From Firmicutes bacterium OM04-13BH (lineage in GTDB: Bacteria > Bacillota > Clostridia > Lachnospirales > Lachnospiraceae): a stretch of DNA of 64,000 nucleotides. A model generated the notes under the pieces. The model made no database searches. It worked only from the letters and a program-made list of their open reading frames with translations, and was not told the origin of the DNA. Location of the stretch: contig QULP01000013.1 of the NCBI GenBank assembly GCA_003481745.1, positions 1-64,000 of the forward strand, written 5' to 3'. The number at the start of each line of letters is the position of its first letter. Positions within the stretch are counted from its first letter, which is position 1. Below, one piece after another: positions 6,925 through 16,323 of the stretch. The translations under genes and the position numbers were made by a program.

Positions 6925-9864
6925 ATGTACAAAAGTAGAAAAAGATTAGTCGTATTATGTATAGGTATACTTGTGGTTTTGGGAATGTGGATGATGGTAT
7001 CAGTACGTTGCTGGGCTGCTGAAACAGATAATGATAAAGAACAGCCACAGATGGCAAAGCAGGATAATTTAACGCAACAGGAAACAAAAAAATCAGACAC
7101 GCAGGCAAAAGAGCAGAAGATCATCCGTGTCGGTTCGTTTGAGGATACCTTTAATTATATTGATAAAAACGGTGTCAGACGAGGATTTGGCTACGAACTC
7201 ATGCAGGCTCTGGCAAGCTATACCGGATGGAAATTTGAGTATGTGAAATGTGACTGGTCAAACTGTTTTGACATGCTTGAAAAGGGTGAGATTGATATTA
7301 TGGGTGATATCTCTTACACCGATGAACGTACAGAAAAGATGCTTTTTTCCGAGGAACCGATGGGAGAGGAAAAATATATTCTTTATGCTGATTTGTCAAA
7401 TACGGATATTGTGACTTCTGATTTTAAGTCTCTGGATGGGAAACGTGTAGGTGTGCTCATGGGTACAGAACCTGAAATCATGCTGACAGAGTGGGAAGAT
7501 AAGAACGGCATAAATACAGAACATATAAATGTGTATAATAATGATGATGTTGAAAAGAAATTAGCAAATCATGAGATAGACTGTTTTGTATCTTTGGAGG
7601 AATCCATCTGGTCTGAACAGGGAATATCATCTGTTACCAATATTGGTAAATCAGGTATATATTTTGTAATGAACAAAGAGCGCAGCGATGTCAAGACGGA
7701 ACTGGACTGGGCTATGCGTCAGTTGGCTCAAGATAGTCCTTTTTTTCAGGCAGATCTGTATAAGAAGTATTTTACTCTTGATTATAATCAGATTCTTACA
7801 GGTGAAGAAAAGTCCTATCTGGAAGAACATGGTGATATCTGGGTAGGATTTTTAAACAATGATCCGGCAATCTTTTCTATGGATGAAGAGACTGGAAAAC
7901 TTACCGGCATGCTGTCAGAATATATCTCTTATGCAAAAGATTGCCTGAATAATCAGACACTGGAGTTTAATATGAAGTCGTATGATAATTATGACGAAAT
8001 GACTCAGGCGCTACAGGAACATGAAATTGATATTATTTTTTATACCAGCAGAAATCCTGATTTTGCAGAAGAAAAAGGATATGCACTTACAAATACAGCG
8101 TGGACTTACAGTCTGATGGCGGTAACAGATGAGAAAAAGTTTGATGAAAATAATGTGTATACAGTAGCTGTGCAAAAGGAAAAAGATGCCTTAAAACAGC
8201 ATATTGCGTTCAGTTATCCACAATGGAAGCTTGTAGATTGTGATTCGCTTGAGGATGCTGCAGATATGGTTTCCGGTGAAAAAGCAGACTGTTTCCTCAT
8301 GGGAGCAAGTCAGGCAATGATATATGATAACAGCAGGAGTTTCAAAAGTGTTCCACTTACAAAAACAATGGAGGCATGCTTTGCGGTAAGAAGTGGAGAG
8401 GCAGCTCTTTTGTCAATACTGAATAAAACTTTAAAGGCCATGCCGTCTGATATGCTTACAAGTGCAATTGCTATTTATGACAGTACGGCAGGTAAGGTGA
8501 CATTTTCCGACTTTGTAAAAGACAATCTGCTTGTTGTTTTTGTCACCATAGGTTTTTCTTCCTTTAGTATAATTGGCATTATTCTCGTACTTTTAAGAAA
8601 GGCAAAAAAAGCGGAAACTGTCGCAAAGCTTGCGGCAAATAATACACAAAAACTCAATGATAAGCTGGAAATTGCTCTGAAAAAAGCAGAAAATGCCAGC
8701 CTTGCAAAGACAAATTTTCTTAACAATATGTCGCATGACATCCGTACTCCTATGAATGCAATTCTGGGCTATGCACAGCTTATGGAGGATGAACTAAAAG
8801 GAAAAGAACTGACCGAAACTTCAAAACATCTGGAAAAACTGCAACAGTCCGGCAGAATCCTTTTGTCAATCATAAACAATGTACTTGATATGGCTCGGAT
8901 TGAGAGCGGAAGGATGGAGATTGATGATAATTATGCCCAGATTGAAGCTATCTGGCAGAATTTGTTTGAACTATTTGAGGATGAAGCAAAGAAGAAGAAT
9001 ATTGTATTTCATTACAAGGTGGATGTAGAGCATAAGCACATATTGACAGACGTTACCAAGATAGAGGAAATATTTGTTAATATCATGAGCAATGCCATGA
9101 AATATACTTTATCCGGCGGTTTTGTTACGGTAAACGTAGAGGAATTACCATGCGATGAGTCAGGGTACATAATAGTAAGAACTCGGGTGAGCGATACAGG
9201 AATCGGTATGAGTCAGGATTATCTGACAAAGATTTTTGAGCCGTTTACACGGGAACAGAGCACTACAAAGAGCAAAATCACAGGAACCGGACTGGGAATG
9301 TCAATCGTAAAAAAATATGTTGCTCTGCTTGGTGGAACAATAAATGTAGAAAGTGAGCTTGGAAAGGGAAGCGTCTTTATAGTTACACTAAAGCACAAGA
9401 TAGCGGATAAAAGCTATTATGCAAAAAAATATGTTGAAAACCAAGAAACAGGTAGTGGGATCCTGAAAGGTAGGAATGTCCTTTTAGCAGAGGACAATGA
9501 TTTGAATGCGGAGATTGCAGAAATAATACTGGAGCGTGCCGGTCTTAAAACAGAACGTGTGGAGAATGGCATTCAGTGTATAAACAGGATAATGGAAATG
9601 CCGGTGGGTACGTACGATATGGTGCTTATGGATATTCAGATGCCCAAAATGGACGGTTATAAAGCAACACAGGAAATTAGACATCTGCCAGATAAAGCTA
9701 AAACGTGTATACCAATCATTGCAATGACGGCAAATGCATTTGAAGAAGATAAGAAAGCGGCTCTTGCGGCTGGAATGAATGGTCATATAGCAAAGCCAAT
9801 CCAAGTTGATAAGTTGCTGTCGACATTATCAGAAATCATTAGACAGCAAGAAGATTTTCAATAG
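6925..9864 (+). CDS. BvgS/EvgS-like hybrid sensor histidine kinase
   Basis: A 979-residue protein from ATG 6925. An N-terminal signal/anchor (about 8-30) precedes two tandem periplasmic-binding-type SBP_bac_3 domains (about 66-285 and 290-510), outside the membrane. A transmembrane helix lies at about 533-557, then a short coiled coil. HisKA carries phospho-acceptor His604 in MSHDIRTPMNAILGY; the HATPase has the N-box NIMSNAMKYT, DTGIGM and GTGLGMS. A C-terminal receiver domain has Asp903 in VLMDIQMPKMDG. The sensor domains suggest amino-acid or small-metabolite detection. No HPt domain or partner regulator is adjacent, so the output is unknown. Confidence 0.93.
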   Translation: MYKSRKRLVVLCIGILVVLGMWMMVSVRCWAAETDNDKEQPQMAKQDNLTQQETKKSDTQAKEQKIIRVGSFEDTFNYIDKNGVRRGFGYELMQALASYTGWKFEYVKCDWSNCFDMLEKGEIDIMGDISYTDERTEKMLFSEEPMGEEKYILYADLSNTDIVTSDFKSLDGKRVGVLMGTEPEIMLTEWEDKNGINTEHINVYNNDDVEKKLANHEIDCFVSLEESIWSEQGISSVTNIGKSGIYFVMNKERSDVKTELDWAMRQLAQDSPFFQADLYKKYFTLDYNQILTGEEKSYLEEHGDIWVGFLNNDPAIFSMDEETGKLTGMLSEYISYAKDCLNNQTLEFNMKSYDNYDEMTQALQEHEIDIIFYTSRNPDFAEEKGYALTNTAWTYSLMAVTDEKKFDENNVYTVAVQKEKDALKQHIAFSYPQWKLVDCDSLEDAADMVSGEKADCFLMGASQAMIYDNSRSFKSVPLTKTMEACFAVRSGEAALLSILNKTLKAMPSDMLTSAIAIYDSTAGKVTFSDFVKDNLLVVFVTIGFSSFSIIGIILVLLRKAKKAETVAKLAANNTQKLNDKLEIALKKAENASLAKTNFLNNMSHDIRTPMNAILGYAQLMEDELKGKELTETSKHLEKLQQSGRILLSIINNVLDMARIESGRMEIDDNYAQIEAIWQNLFELFEDEAKKKNIVFHYKVDVEHKHILTDVTKIEEIFVNIMSNAMKYTLSGGFVTVNVEELPCDESGYIIVRTRVSDTGIGMSQDYLTKIFEPFTREQSTTKSKITGTGLGMSIVKKYVALLGGTINVESELGKGSVFIVTLKHKIADKSYYAKKYVENQETGSGILKGRNVLLAEDNDLNAEIAEIILERAGLKTERVENGIQCINRIMEMPVGTYDMVLMDIQMPKMDGYKATQEIRHLPDKAKTCIPIIAMTANAFEEDKKAALAAGMNGHIAKPIQVDKLLSTLSEIIRQQEDFQ

Positions 9865-9887
9865 ACAGATTGAACGCAGATAAGCAT

Positions 9888-9926
9888 TCCCCCGCTTCAA
9901 GTGCGCGGAGCACTAAGCAGCGGGTG
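9888..9926. terminator. GC-rich hairpin between convergent genes
   Basis: A stem formed by CCCGCTT...AGTGC and GCACT...AGCGGG with small bulges lies between the hybrid kinase and the convergent cobO. No clear T-run follows, so termination is likely but not certain. Confidence 0.35.
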
Positions 9927-9964
9927 TCTGCTTTACGAATATGATTGATGCATTTTGCGAGTTG

Positions 9965-10480
9965 TTACACATCAATACCATCTCTGGATAGAACACCCTG
10001 AGTATAATAGTGCTTGACTTCACGCATTTCCGTAACCAAATCTGCGTAATCAATAAGCTCCTGCGGTGCATATCTTCCAGTGAGGACGACTTCTACTTTC
10101 GGGTTTCGACTTTGCAAAATTTTAATTACGTCTTCACTGGAAAATAATTTGAAATATAAGGCGATTGTAATCTCATCTAAAATTACCACATCAAACTCGC
10201 CGGATTCCAAAATTTTTCCGCATTTTTGTAAAGCTGCAGCAGCGACTTCTCTGTCATGTTCATCAGGTTTTCGGTCAATGAAACAGCCGGCTCCAAGCTG
10301 TTCGATTTTGATGCCGTCCATTACAGTTTCTATGCCGGTTTCGTGGTATTTCATGTCTTTGATAAACTGAGCAATATACACTTTTTTGCCGGCAAACAAG
10401 GCTCTTAAAGCCAGACCAAAAGCCGCTGTACTCTTTCCTTTGCCATTTCCGGTGTATACGTGAACGAATGATTCTTTCAT
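9965..10480 (-). CDS. cobO: Cob(I)yrinic acid a,c-diamide adenosyltransferase
   Basis: A 171-residue cytoplasmic enzyme of normal CobA/CobO/BtuR length. It has the P-loop TGNGKGKSTAAFGLALRA near residue 10, an ILDEI Walker-B-like motif at about 100 and VVLTGRYAPQELIDYAD in the C-terminal third. The enzyme attaches the 5'-deoxyadenosyl group of ATP to cobalt(I) corrinoids, giving the coenzyme B12 form. No other corrinoid gene is nearby, so it may serve salvage of imported corrinoids; that is an inference. Confidence 0.93.
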   Translation of the reverse strand: MKESFVHVYTGNGKGKSTAAFGLALRALFAGKKVYIAQFIKDMKYHETGIETVMDGIKIEQLGAGCFIDRKPDEHDREVAAAALQKCGKILESGEFDVVILDEITIALYFKLFSSEDVIKILQSRNPKVEVVLTGRYAPQELIDYADLVTEMREVKHYYTQGVLSRDGIDV

Positions 10481-10557
10481 AAGAGATGCCTCCTGATTTT
10501 TGCATATTTGTTATCTTTTATTTTAGCATAAATTAGGGTGTCTGTGAATCTTTTATA

Positions 10558-10586
10558 TTGACAGGGGAGCATTTTTAGTATATGAT
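10558..10586 (+). promoter_or_regulatory. Promoter of the riboswitch-controlled ATPase gene
   Basis: TTGACA (10558-10563) and TATGAT (10581-10586) have a 17-bp spacer. The transcript would start just before the yybP-ykoY element at 10597. Confidence 0.8.
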
Positions 10587-10596
10587 TAGTACTAAT

Positions 10597-10686
10597 AAAG
10601 GGGAGTAACCTACGTTGCAAATAGCGTTTGTGGTATCGTCAGTACGATGGAGACATCCGGTGCCACAAAAAAATGGTGAGACTTTT
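10597..10686 (+). ncRNA. yybP-ykoY (Mn2+) riboswitch
   Basis: The leader shows the conserved start AAAGGGGAGTAAC (10597-10609), the internal GGAGACATCCGGTGCC (10639-10654) and the closing GGTGAGACTTTT (10675-10686), which are hallmarks of the yybP-ykoY family. Characterised members bind Mn2+ and turn on Mn2+-exporting genes. Here it precedes a P-type ATPase, so expression in excess manganese is expected. The family assignment rests on motif recognition, not on a covariance-model search. Confidence 0.88.
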
Positions 10687-10724
10687 ATTGCATTTTTTGT
10701 TATGCAATAATGGTTTCTTTTTTT
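10685..10724 (+). terminator. Expression-platform terminator of the riboswitch
   Basis: The inverted repeat TTATTGCAT (10685-10693) / ATGCAATAA (10702-10710) is followed by a pyrimidine run ending in seven T. The first bases of the stem overlap the last helix of the aptamer, so ligand binding could prevent terminator formation. The related ATTGCATAATA at about 10753 could offer an alternative pairing. Confidence 0.65.
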
Positions 10725-10799
10725 ATACATTTTTACCGAAAGAGTCTTTCATTGCATAATAAGCAGAGTACATTAGTAAACAGAGGAGGCTAAAACGTA

Positions 10800-13418
10800 A
10801 TGAAAGAAATTTATCAACAAACAGTAGAAGAAGTCCTTAAACAGGTAGGTAGTAAAGAATTAGGACTTACAAGTGAGCAGGCAAGAAAGTCCAGAGAAAA
10901 ATGTGGTTGGAATGAGCTTGCAGAAGGCAAGAAAAAAAATATTGTTCAAATTTTCTTTGAACAGTATAAAGATTTTTTGGTACTTATTTTAATTGCATCA
11001 GCAGTCATATCAGGTATACTTGGAGATGTAGAGAGCGCCGCAGTAATTGTGACAGTGATTACAATTAATGCAATTTTAGGAACGATACAGACAGTAAAGG
11101 CGGAACAATCGTTACAGAGTCTAAAGAAGCTTTCCGGACCAGAGGCAAAAGTATTGCGTGATGGGACAGCCATTCAACTTCCGGCAAGAGAGTTAGTTGT
11201 AGGAGATGTAATTTTACTTGAGGCAGGAGATATGGTTCCTGCAGATGGAAGATTAATTGAGAATGCAAGCCTTAAGGTTGATGAAAGTGCGCTTACCGGA
11301 GAAAGCCTTGCAGTTGAAAAAAGTATGGATACTATTTTGGAGAAAGCATCACTTGGCGATCGAACAAATATGTTATTTTCCGGTAGCTTTGTAACATATG
11401 GGCGAGGAAAAGCAGTTGTTACTGAGATAGGAATGCAGACTGAAGTCGGAAAGATTGCGGGGCTTTTGAAATCCACTTCGGAAAAACAAACTCCTCTTCA
11501 GATGAGTTTAGAAAAATTTGGAAAAAAACTTTCTATTTTAATTTTAATATTTTGTGGAATTCTATTTGCAGTCAGCGTATTTCGTGGTGAAGAAATCAGC
11601 AGTGCGTTTATGTTTGCAGTGGCGCTTGCAGTTGCGGCGATTCCGGAAGCGTTGAGTTCGATTGTGACAATTGTGCTTTCTTTTGGAACACAAAAAATGG
11701 CAAAAGAGCATGCAATTATTCGTAAACTTCAGGCAGTGGAAGGTCTTGGAAGTGTTTCTATTATCTGTTCGGACAAAACCGGAACACTAACTCAGAATAA
11801 AATGACTGTGGAAGATTATTATATAGATGGAAAACGGATTTCAGCAAGTAAAATTGATATAACAGACCTGGCTCAAAGACGACTTTTGGACGATAGTATT
11901 TTATGTAATGATTCAACAAATGAAAATGGGGTGGAAATCGGAGATCCTACAGAAACTGCGTTAATTAATTTAGGAAGTCGATATGGGGTTGAAGCTGCAA
12001 GTGTAAGAACACTTTATCCAAGAAAAGGAGAACTTCCATTTGATAGTGAGCGTAAAATGATGTCAACCTTGCATCAAATTGACGGTGAAAATCGAATGAT
12101 TGTAAAAGGAGCCGTTGATCGGCTTTTAGAACGAACAGAACGAATTTGGACAAAAGCTGGGGTTCGAGAACTTACGGAAGAAGAAAAAGAAAAAATCCGG
12201 CAACAAAACCAGGAGTTTTCGATGGAAGGATTACGAGTGTTGGCATTTACCTATCGTGAAATTCCTGACCAGCATAAACTAACGATAGAAGATGAAAATC
12301 ATTTAGTATTTCTTGGATTAATTGCTATGATGGATCCGCCGAGAGAGGAATCAAAAGCGGCAGTTGAAGAGTGCATAAAAGCAGGAATCCGTCCGGTTAT
12401 GATTACAGGAGATCATAAAATAACGGCGGCAGCAATCGCAAAAAGAATTGGAATATTGCATGATTTATCGGAAGCTTGTGAAGGTGCAGAGATTGAAAAT
12501 ATGAGTGATGAGCAGTTAAGAGAGTTTGTTCCGAATATTTCTGTATATGCAAGAGTATCACCGGAACATAAAATTCGCATTGTTCGTGCATGGCAGGAAA
12601 AAGGAATGATTGTGGCGATGACAGGAGATGGTGTAAATGATGCTCCGGCATTGAAACAGGCAAATATTGGTGTTGCGATGGGAGTAACCGGAACAGAAGT
12701 TGCCAAAGATGCAGCGGCAATGGTGCTTACAGATGATAACTTTGCAACAATTGTAAAAGCAGTGGAGAATGGACGAAATTTATATCGAAACATCAAGTCT
12801 GCGATTCAATTTCTTTTATCAGGTAACTTCGGAGCAATTTTAACGGTGCTTTGTGCATCACTGGCAGGGCTTCCGGTTCCATTTGCACCGGTGCATCTAT
12901 TGTTTATTAATCTTTTGACGGATAGTCTTCCGGCAATCGCATTAGGGATGGAACCACATAACCAAGAAGTGATGAATGAAAAACCAAGATCCGCAGATGA
13001 GTCAATACTGACAAAAGATTTTCTTGGTAAAGTCGGTCTGGAAGGTTTGGTAATTGGTGCAATGACGATGATTGGATTTTTGACAGGCTATCATCAAAAC
13101 GGTGCGTTACTCGGAAGTACATATGCGTTTGGAACACTCTGCCTGGCACGTTTGTTCCATGGATTTAACTGTAAATCAGATCATCCGGTTCTCTTTACAA
13201 AACGCTGTTTTAATAATAAATGGCTTCAGGGAGCATTTTTACTTGGTGCAGCACTTATTACTGCAGTATTGATGATTCCGGAACTTCATATAATATTTAA
13301 AGTAGAAACTTTGAATTGGATTCAACTTGGTTTGGTATATCTGTATGCGTTTGTCAGCCTTCCGATTATTCAATTTCTTAAATGGGTACGCATAAAATTA
13401 AGAAAAAATGGAGAATAA
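10800..13418 (+). CDS. Cation-exporting P-type ATPase (probable Mn2+/Ca2+)
   Basis: An 872-residue P2-type ATPase with a SERCA-like layout: cation-ATPase N-terminal segment (1-70), membrane helices, actuator domain with DESALTGES (about 161-169), helix 4 with IPEALSS, phosphorylation site Asp325 in CSDKTGTLTQNK, nucleotide-binding segment (GDPTETAL, KGAVDRLLER) and hinge TGDGVNDAPALK near 620. Six C-terminal helices follow. Known family members pump Ca2+ or Mn2+ out of the cytoplasm. The Mn2+-type riboswitch in its leader argues for manganese efflux, as for YoaB-type pumps. It is followed by a permease gene 2 bp after its stop. Confidence 0.92.
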   Translation: MKEIYQQTVEEVLKQVGSKELGLTSEQARKSREKCGWNELAEGKKKNIVQIFFEQYKDFLVLILIASAVISGILGDVESAAVIVTVITINAILGTIQTVKAEQSLQSLKKLSGPEAKVLRDGTAIQLPARELVVGDVILLEAGDMVPADGRLIENASLKVDESALTGESLAVEKSMDTILEKASLGDRTNMLFSGSFVTYGRGKAVVTEIGMQTEVGKIAGLLKSTSEKQTPLQMSLEKFGKKLSILILIFCGILFAVSVFRGEEISSAFMFAVALAVAAIPEALSSIVTIVLSFGTQKMAKEHAIIRKLQAVEGLGSVSIICSDKTGTLTQNKMTVEDYYIDGKRISASKIDITDLAQRRLLDDSILCNDSTNENGVEIGDPTETALINLGSRYGVEAASVRTLYPRKGELPFDSERKMMSTLHQIDGENRMIVKGAVDRLLERTERIWTKAGVRELTEEEKEKIRQQNQEFSMEGLRVLAFTYREIPDQHKLTIEDENHLVFLGLIAMMDPPREESKAAVEECIKAGIRPVMITGDHKITAAAIAKRIGILHDLSEACEGAEIENMSDEQLREFVPNISVYARVSPEHKIRIVRAWQEKGMIVAMTGDGVNDAPALKQANIGVAMGVTGTEVAKDAAAMVLTDDNFATIVKAVENGRNLYRNIKSAIQFLLSGNFGAILTVLCASLAGLPVPFAPVHLLFINLLTDSLPAIALGMEPHNQEVMNEKPRSADESILTKDFLGKVGLEGLVIGAMTMIGFLTGYHQNGALLGSTYAFGTLCLARLFHGFNCKSDHPVLFTKRCFNNKWLQGAFLLGAALITAVLMIPELHIIFKVETLNWIQLGLVYLYAFVSLPIIQFLKWVRIKLRKNGE

Positions 13419-13420
13419 TA

Positions 13421-14650
13421 ATGGATTTAAATAAAATGAATATTAAAAAAATTCGGGAATTGATTGCATTTACTGTACTTCTTGTTGTTGCATTATGGAA
13501 GTTCGATGTAGTAATCCACGTAATAAAAGAGCTATGGGGAATTGTATTCCCCTTTGCTCTTGGTGGAGCGATTGCATTTGTGATCAATGTACCAATGAGT
13601 TTTTTAGAACAGAAAATTTTTGGGAAAGCAGAAGCAGGAAAACAGGCAGGGGGAAAGTTTGCAAGACCGGTCAGTCTGCTGCTTACCATTATATTAGTGC
13701 TTAGTGTGATTCTGTTAGTGTTGTTTGGTGTAATTCCGCAACTTACGCGAACAATGGGAAACTTAATGGCAAGTATTGCTGATTTTATTCCGCAGATGCA
13801 AGAGTGGATTCGAAAGTTTTCCAATGATAATCAGGAAATTATGAGCCTGGTAAATCAGGTGCAATTTGATTCTGATAAAGCAATTAAGTGGGGAATCAGC
13901 GTTCTTGGAAACGGAGCAGGCAATATGATGAATACGACAATGTCAGCAGTAGGCTCCCTTGTTAGTGGATTTGCAACTTTCTTTATTGCCTTTTCTTTTG
14001 CCTGTTATATTCTTTTTCAAAAAGAAAAATTACATGTACAGATAAGAAAGATTTTTTTTGCTTTTATTCCGAAACAAAAAGCGACGATGTTTCTTGAGGT
14101 TTGTTCCCTGACTTATCGCACATTTGCAAACTTCCTTACCGGACAGTGTGTGGAAGCTGTGATTCTCGGAAGTATGTTTGTTATTACATTAAGTATTTTG
14201 AAAATGCCATATGCACTTTTAATTGGAGTCTTAATTGCATTTACTGCATTAATCCCTGTTTTTGGGGCATTTATCGGGTGCGTAATGGGATGTTTTTTGA
14301 TTTTTATGGTGAGTCCCAAACAGGCAATTTTGTTTATTGTTGTATTTCTTGTTTTACAGCAAATTGAAGGCAATCTGATTTATCCACATGTTGTGGGTGG
14401 GTCTGTAGGACTTCCATCAATCTGGGTACTTGCAGCAGTTACAATTGGTGGAAATCTTATGGGAATTGTAGGAATGCTTGTGTTTATTCCTTTGGTATCT
14501 GTATTGTATACGATTTTCCGCGAATTTGTATACTCGAGATTGAAAAAGCAACATATAAAATCGGTAACAAAGACAAAAGTAGAGGAATATACCGCAGAAG
14601 AAATTGCAAAGATGGAAGGAACCTGTAAAAAACAAGATGATAAAGAGTAG
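13421..14650 (+). CDS. AI-2E (PerM/YtvI)-family transporter
   Basis: A 409-residue membrane protein; the ATG at 13421 has GGAG at 13410. It shows eight or so hydrophobic helices, with the family signature in the C-terminal half (ALIPVFGAFIGCVMGCFL and QQIEGNLIYPHVVGGSVGLP). The family includes TqsA-like AI-2 exporters and Na+/H+ antiporters, so substrate is uncertain. It begins 2 bp after the ATPase stop and is probably co-transcribed under the manganese riboswitch, which raises the question of a role in ion homeostasis. The charged tail (from about 375) is cytoplasmic. Confidence 0.88.
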   Translation: MDLNKMNIKKIRELIAFTVLLVVALWKFDVVIHVIKELWGIVFPFALGGAIAFVINVPMSFLEQKIFGKAEAGKQAGGKFARPVSLLLTIILVLSVILLVLFGVIPQLTRTMGNLMASIADFIPQMQEWIRKFSNDNQEIMSLVNQVQFDSDKAIKWGISVLGNGAGNMMNTTMSAVGSLVSGFATFFIAFSFACYILFQKEKLHVQIRKIFFAFIPKQKATMFLEVCSLTYRTFANFLTGQCVEAVILGSMFVITLSILKMPYALLIGVLIAFTALIPVFGAFIGCVMGCFLIFMVSPKQAILFIVVFLVLQQIEGNLIYPHVVGGSVGLPSIWVLAAVTIGGNLMGIVGMLVFIPLVSVLYTIFREFVYSRLKKQHIKSVTKTKVEEYTAEEIAKMEGTCKKQDDKE

Positions 14651-14691
14651 AATGAAGGGAATCAATTCATTGGTTTTTACAGCACTTTTAA

Positions 14692-14742
14692 AAACAGTTT
14701 GTTTTAACAGGAGTGTTTTCTGTTAAGGCAAACTGTTTTTTT
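14692..14742 (+). terminator. Rho-independent terminator after AI-2E permease
   Basis: Arms 14692-14710 and 14720-14736 pair closely (AAACAGTTTG...TTAACAG against CTGTTAA...CAAACTG) and are followed by a run of T to 14742. Confidence 0.85.
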
Positions 14743-14785
14743 GTAAAAAATCATTGTGATAATCAAAGAATGAATCAAACAATGA

Positions 14786-14815
14786 CTTGACAAAGCGGTC
14801 AAGCTGTGGTATGGT
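14786..14815 (+). promoter_or_regulatory. Promoter with palindrome over the -35
   Basis: TTGACA (14787-14792) and TATGGT (14810-14815) are 17 bp apart. CTTGAC-AAAGCG-GTCAAG (14786-14803) is a perfect 6-bp inverted repeat that includes the -35 box, a possible operator for the small gene that follows. Confidence 0.6.
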
Positions 14816-14854
14816 ATTCCTATAAAGAATGAAATACGAAAGGAAACGAAAATC

Positions 14855-15256
14855 ATGCAAAGTTTACTAGACGAATTAAAAGAAATGCAGGCAAAACTAT
14901 CTGCAATAATTGTACGGCTTGAAGCAGAACATAACACAGTGACTGCGACGCTCGCAGAGATAAGAAGAGTGGCGGTGCTTGAGGAGATTTACAGAGCCGG
15001 AGGAACGGTAACCGCAAAGGAAGTCTCTTGTTTTGCAGAAAAGTATGGAAAAACTCCGAGTTCAACGGCGGGCTATTATTCAGGAAATAAACCGTCACTA
15101 ACAGCATCGGAAGATCGCTTAGCCAGAGTGCTTACGGAAACAGGACGGATGATTGTGTTGGAAAAGCGTGAAGAGTGGGGCGAAGATTGGCTGGAGAGGG
15201 TGCCAATGGAGATTGTTTCAAATGCGTATGCCAGAGATACGGAAGTAGTGTTTTGA
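14855..15256 (+). CDS. Uncharacterised 133-residue protein
   Basis: I do not recognise a family. The ATG at 14855 follows GAAAGGAAACG. Residues 1-45 are strongly helical and coiled-coil-like (LLDELKEMQAKLSAIIVRLEAE). The central part (45-75: AVLEEIYRAGGTVTAKEV) looks like a small helical or winged-helix-like fold. The C-terminus is polar with many charged residues. No signal peptide or membrane segment is visible. It has its own promoter and sits alone between a terminator and the esterase operon. A small DNA-binding or scaffold protein is possible but unproven. Confidence 0.65.
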   Translation: MQSLLDELKEMQAKLSAIIVRLEAEHNTVTATLAEIRRVAVLEEIYRAGGTVTAKEVSCFAEKYGKTPSSTAGYYSGNKPSLTASEDRLARVLTETGRMIVLEKREEWGEDWLERVPMEIVSNAYARDTEVVF

Positions 15257-15372
15257 GTGCATCCAAATAATTAAAAGTTAGAAAGAGGAAAAACCCTAGA
15301 GCATCCATTGCGCTTTGTGCTATACTAAAACTTAATCAATATAAAATTCATGAACAAAAGGAGTAAAAAATA

Positions 15373-16323
15373 TTGATCAATCAAGCGGCAAAGAAAATTT
15401 TAAAAGCACTTTCTTTTGATGGTGTAGAAGTAGAAATGTTTCGTCATATGGCGGATTTAAAGCGATTGGATCCAATGAAAATCTTTTATAAAAAAGTAGA
15501 TGAAAAAATATATAACGGAAGCCATGCAGTGCCGGTTCGCATTTTTTTCCCAAATGAAAAAAGCTTTCGGGAGAGTGAAGAAAAAAAAGCGGACAGCCAG
15601 GAACGAAAGCTGCTTTTGTTTATACATGGCGGTGGCTGGGTGACAGAGAGTATTGACAACTATGAAAGAATCTGCGCGCGACTTGCAGACGCAACCGGAC
15701 AGTATGTCGTTTCGGTGGAATATAGATTGGCGCCGGAAGATAAGTTTCCGGCAGGGCTGGAGGATTGCTATGCAGTTGCAAAGGCGTTATATTCCGGTCA
15801 GTTTGTATTAAATGTAAAGCCGGAAAACATTACACTGATTGGAGACAGCGCAGGCGGAAACCTTTGCGCTGCATTATCTTTGATGGCAAGAGACCGAAAA
15901 GAGTTTATGCCGAGCAGACAAATTTTAATTTATCCTGCTACGTATAACGATTATACCGAAAAGTCGCCATTTGCCTCTGTAAAAGAAAATGGAACGGATT
16001 ATCTTTTGACAGCAGGAAAAATGCAGGATTATATTGACCTCTATGCGAGAAATGAGGAAGATAAAAAGAACCCATATTTTGCACCATATCTGGCAAAAGA
16101 TTTAAGTAATCAGCCGGATACATTGATTCTTACCTCAGAATTTGACCCACTTCGGGATGAGGGAGAAGCGTATGGAAAACGCTTAAAAGAAGCGGGTAAC
16201 CGGGTACAGATTCATCGGATTAAAGATGCCCTTCACGGCTATTTCGCATTGGGAATCAAGCAGCTGCATGTGCAGGAAAGTTTCACCTACATCAATGAAT
16301 TTTTGAAAGGGGAAGCATCGTGA
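15373..16323 (+). CDS. Alpha/beta hydrolase of the HSL esterase family
   Basis: A 316-residue protein starting at TTG 15373 after AAAAGGAGT. It carries the oxyanion-hole motif FIHGGGWV (about residue 86), the nucleophile elbow IGDSAGGNLCAALS (Ser at about 160), an acid in TSEFDPLRDEGEAYG and the catalytic His in ALHGYF near 290. Such enzymes hydrolyse short acyl or acetyl esters in the cytoplasm. The next gene starts 4 bp before this stop codon, so the pair is translationally coupled. This suggests linked acyl transfer and acyl removal on one substrate, which is an inference. Confidence 0.9.
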   Translation: MINQAAKKILKALSFDGVEVEMFRHMADLKRLDPMKIFYKKVDEKIYNGSHAVPVRIFFPNEKSFRESEEKKADSQERKLLLFIHGGGWVTESIDNYERICARLADATGQYVVSVEYRLAPEDKFPAGLEDCYAVAKALYSGQFVLNVKPENITLIGDSAGGNLCAALSLMARDRKEFMPSRQILIYPATYNDYTEKSPFASVKENGTDYLLTAGKMQDYIDLYARNEEDKKNPYFAPYLAKDLSNQPDTLILTSEFDPLRDEGEAYGKRLKEAGNRVQIHRIKDALHGYFALGIKQLHVQESFTYINEFLKGEAS

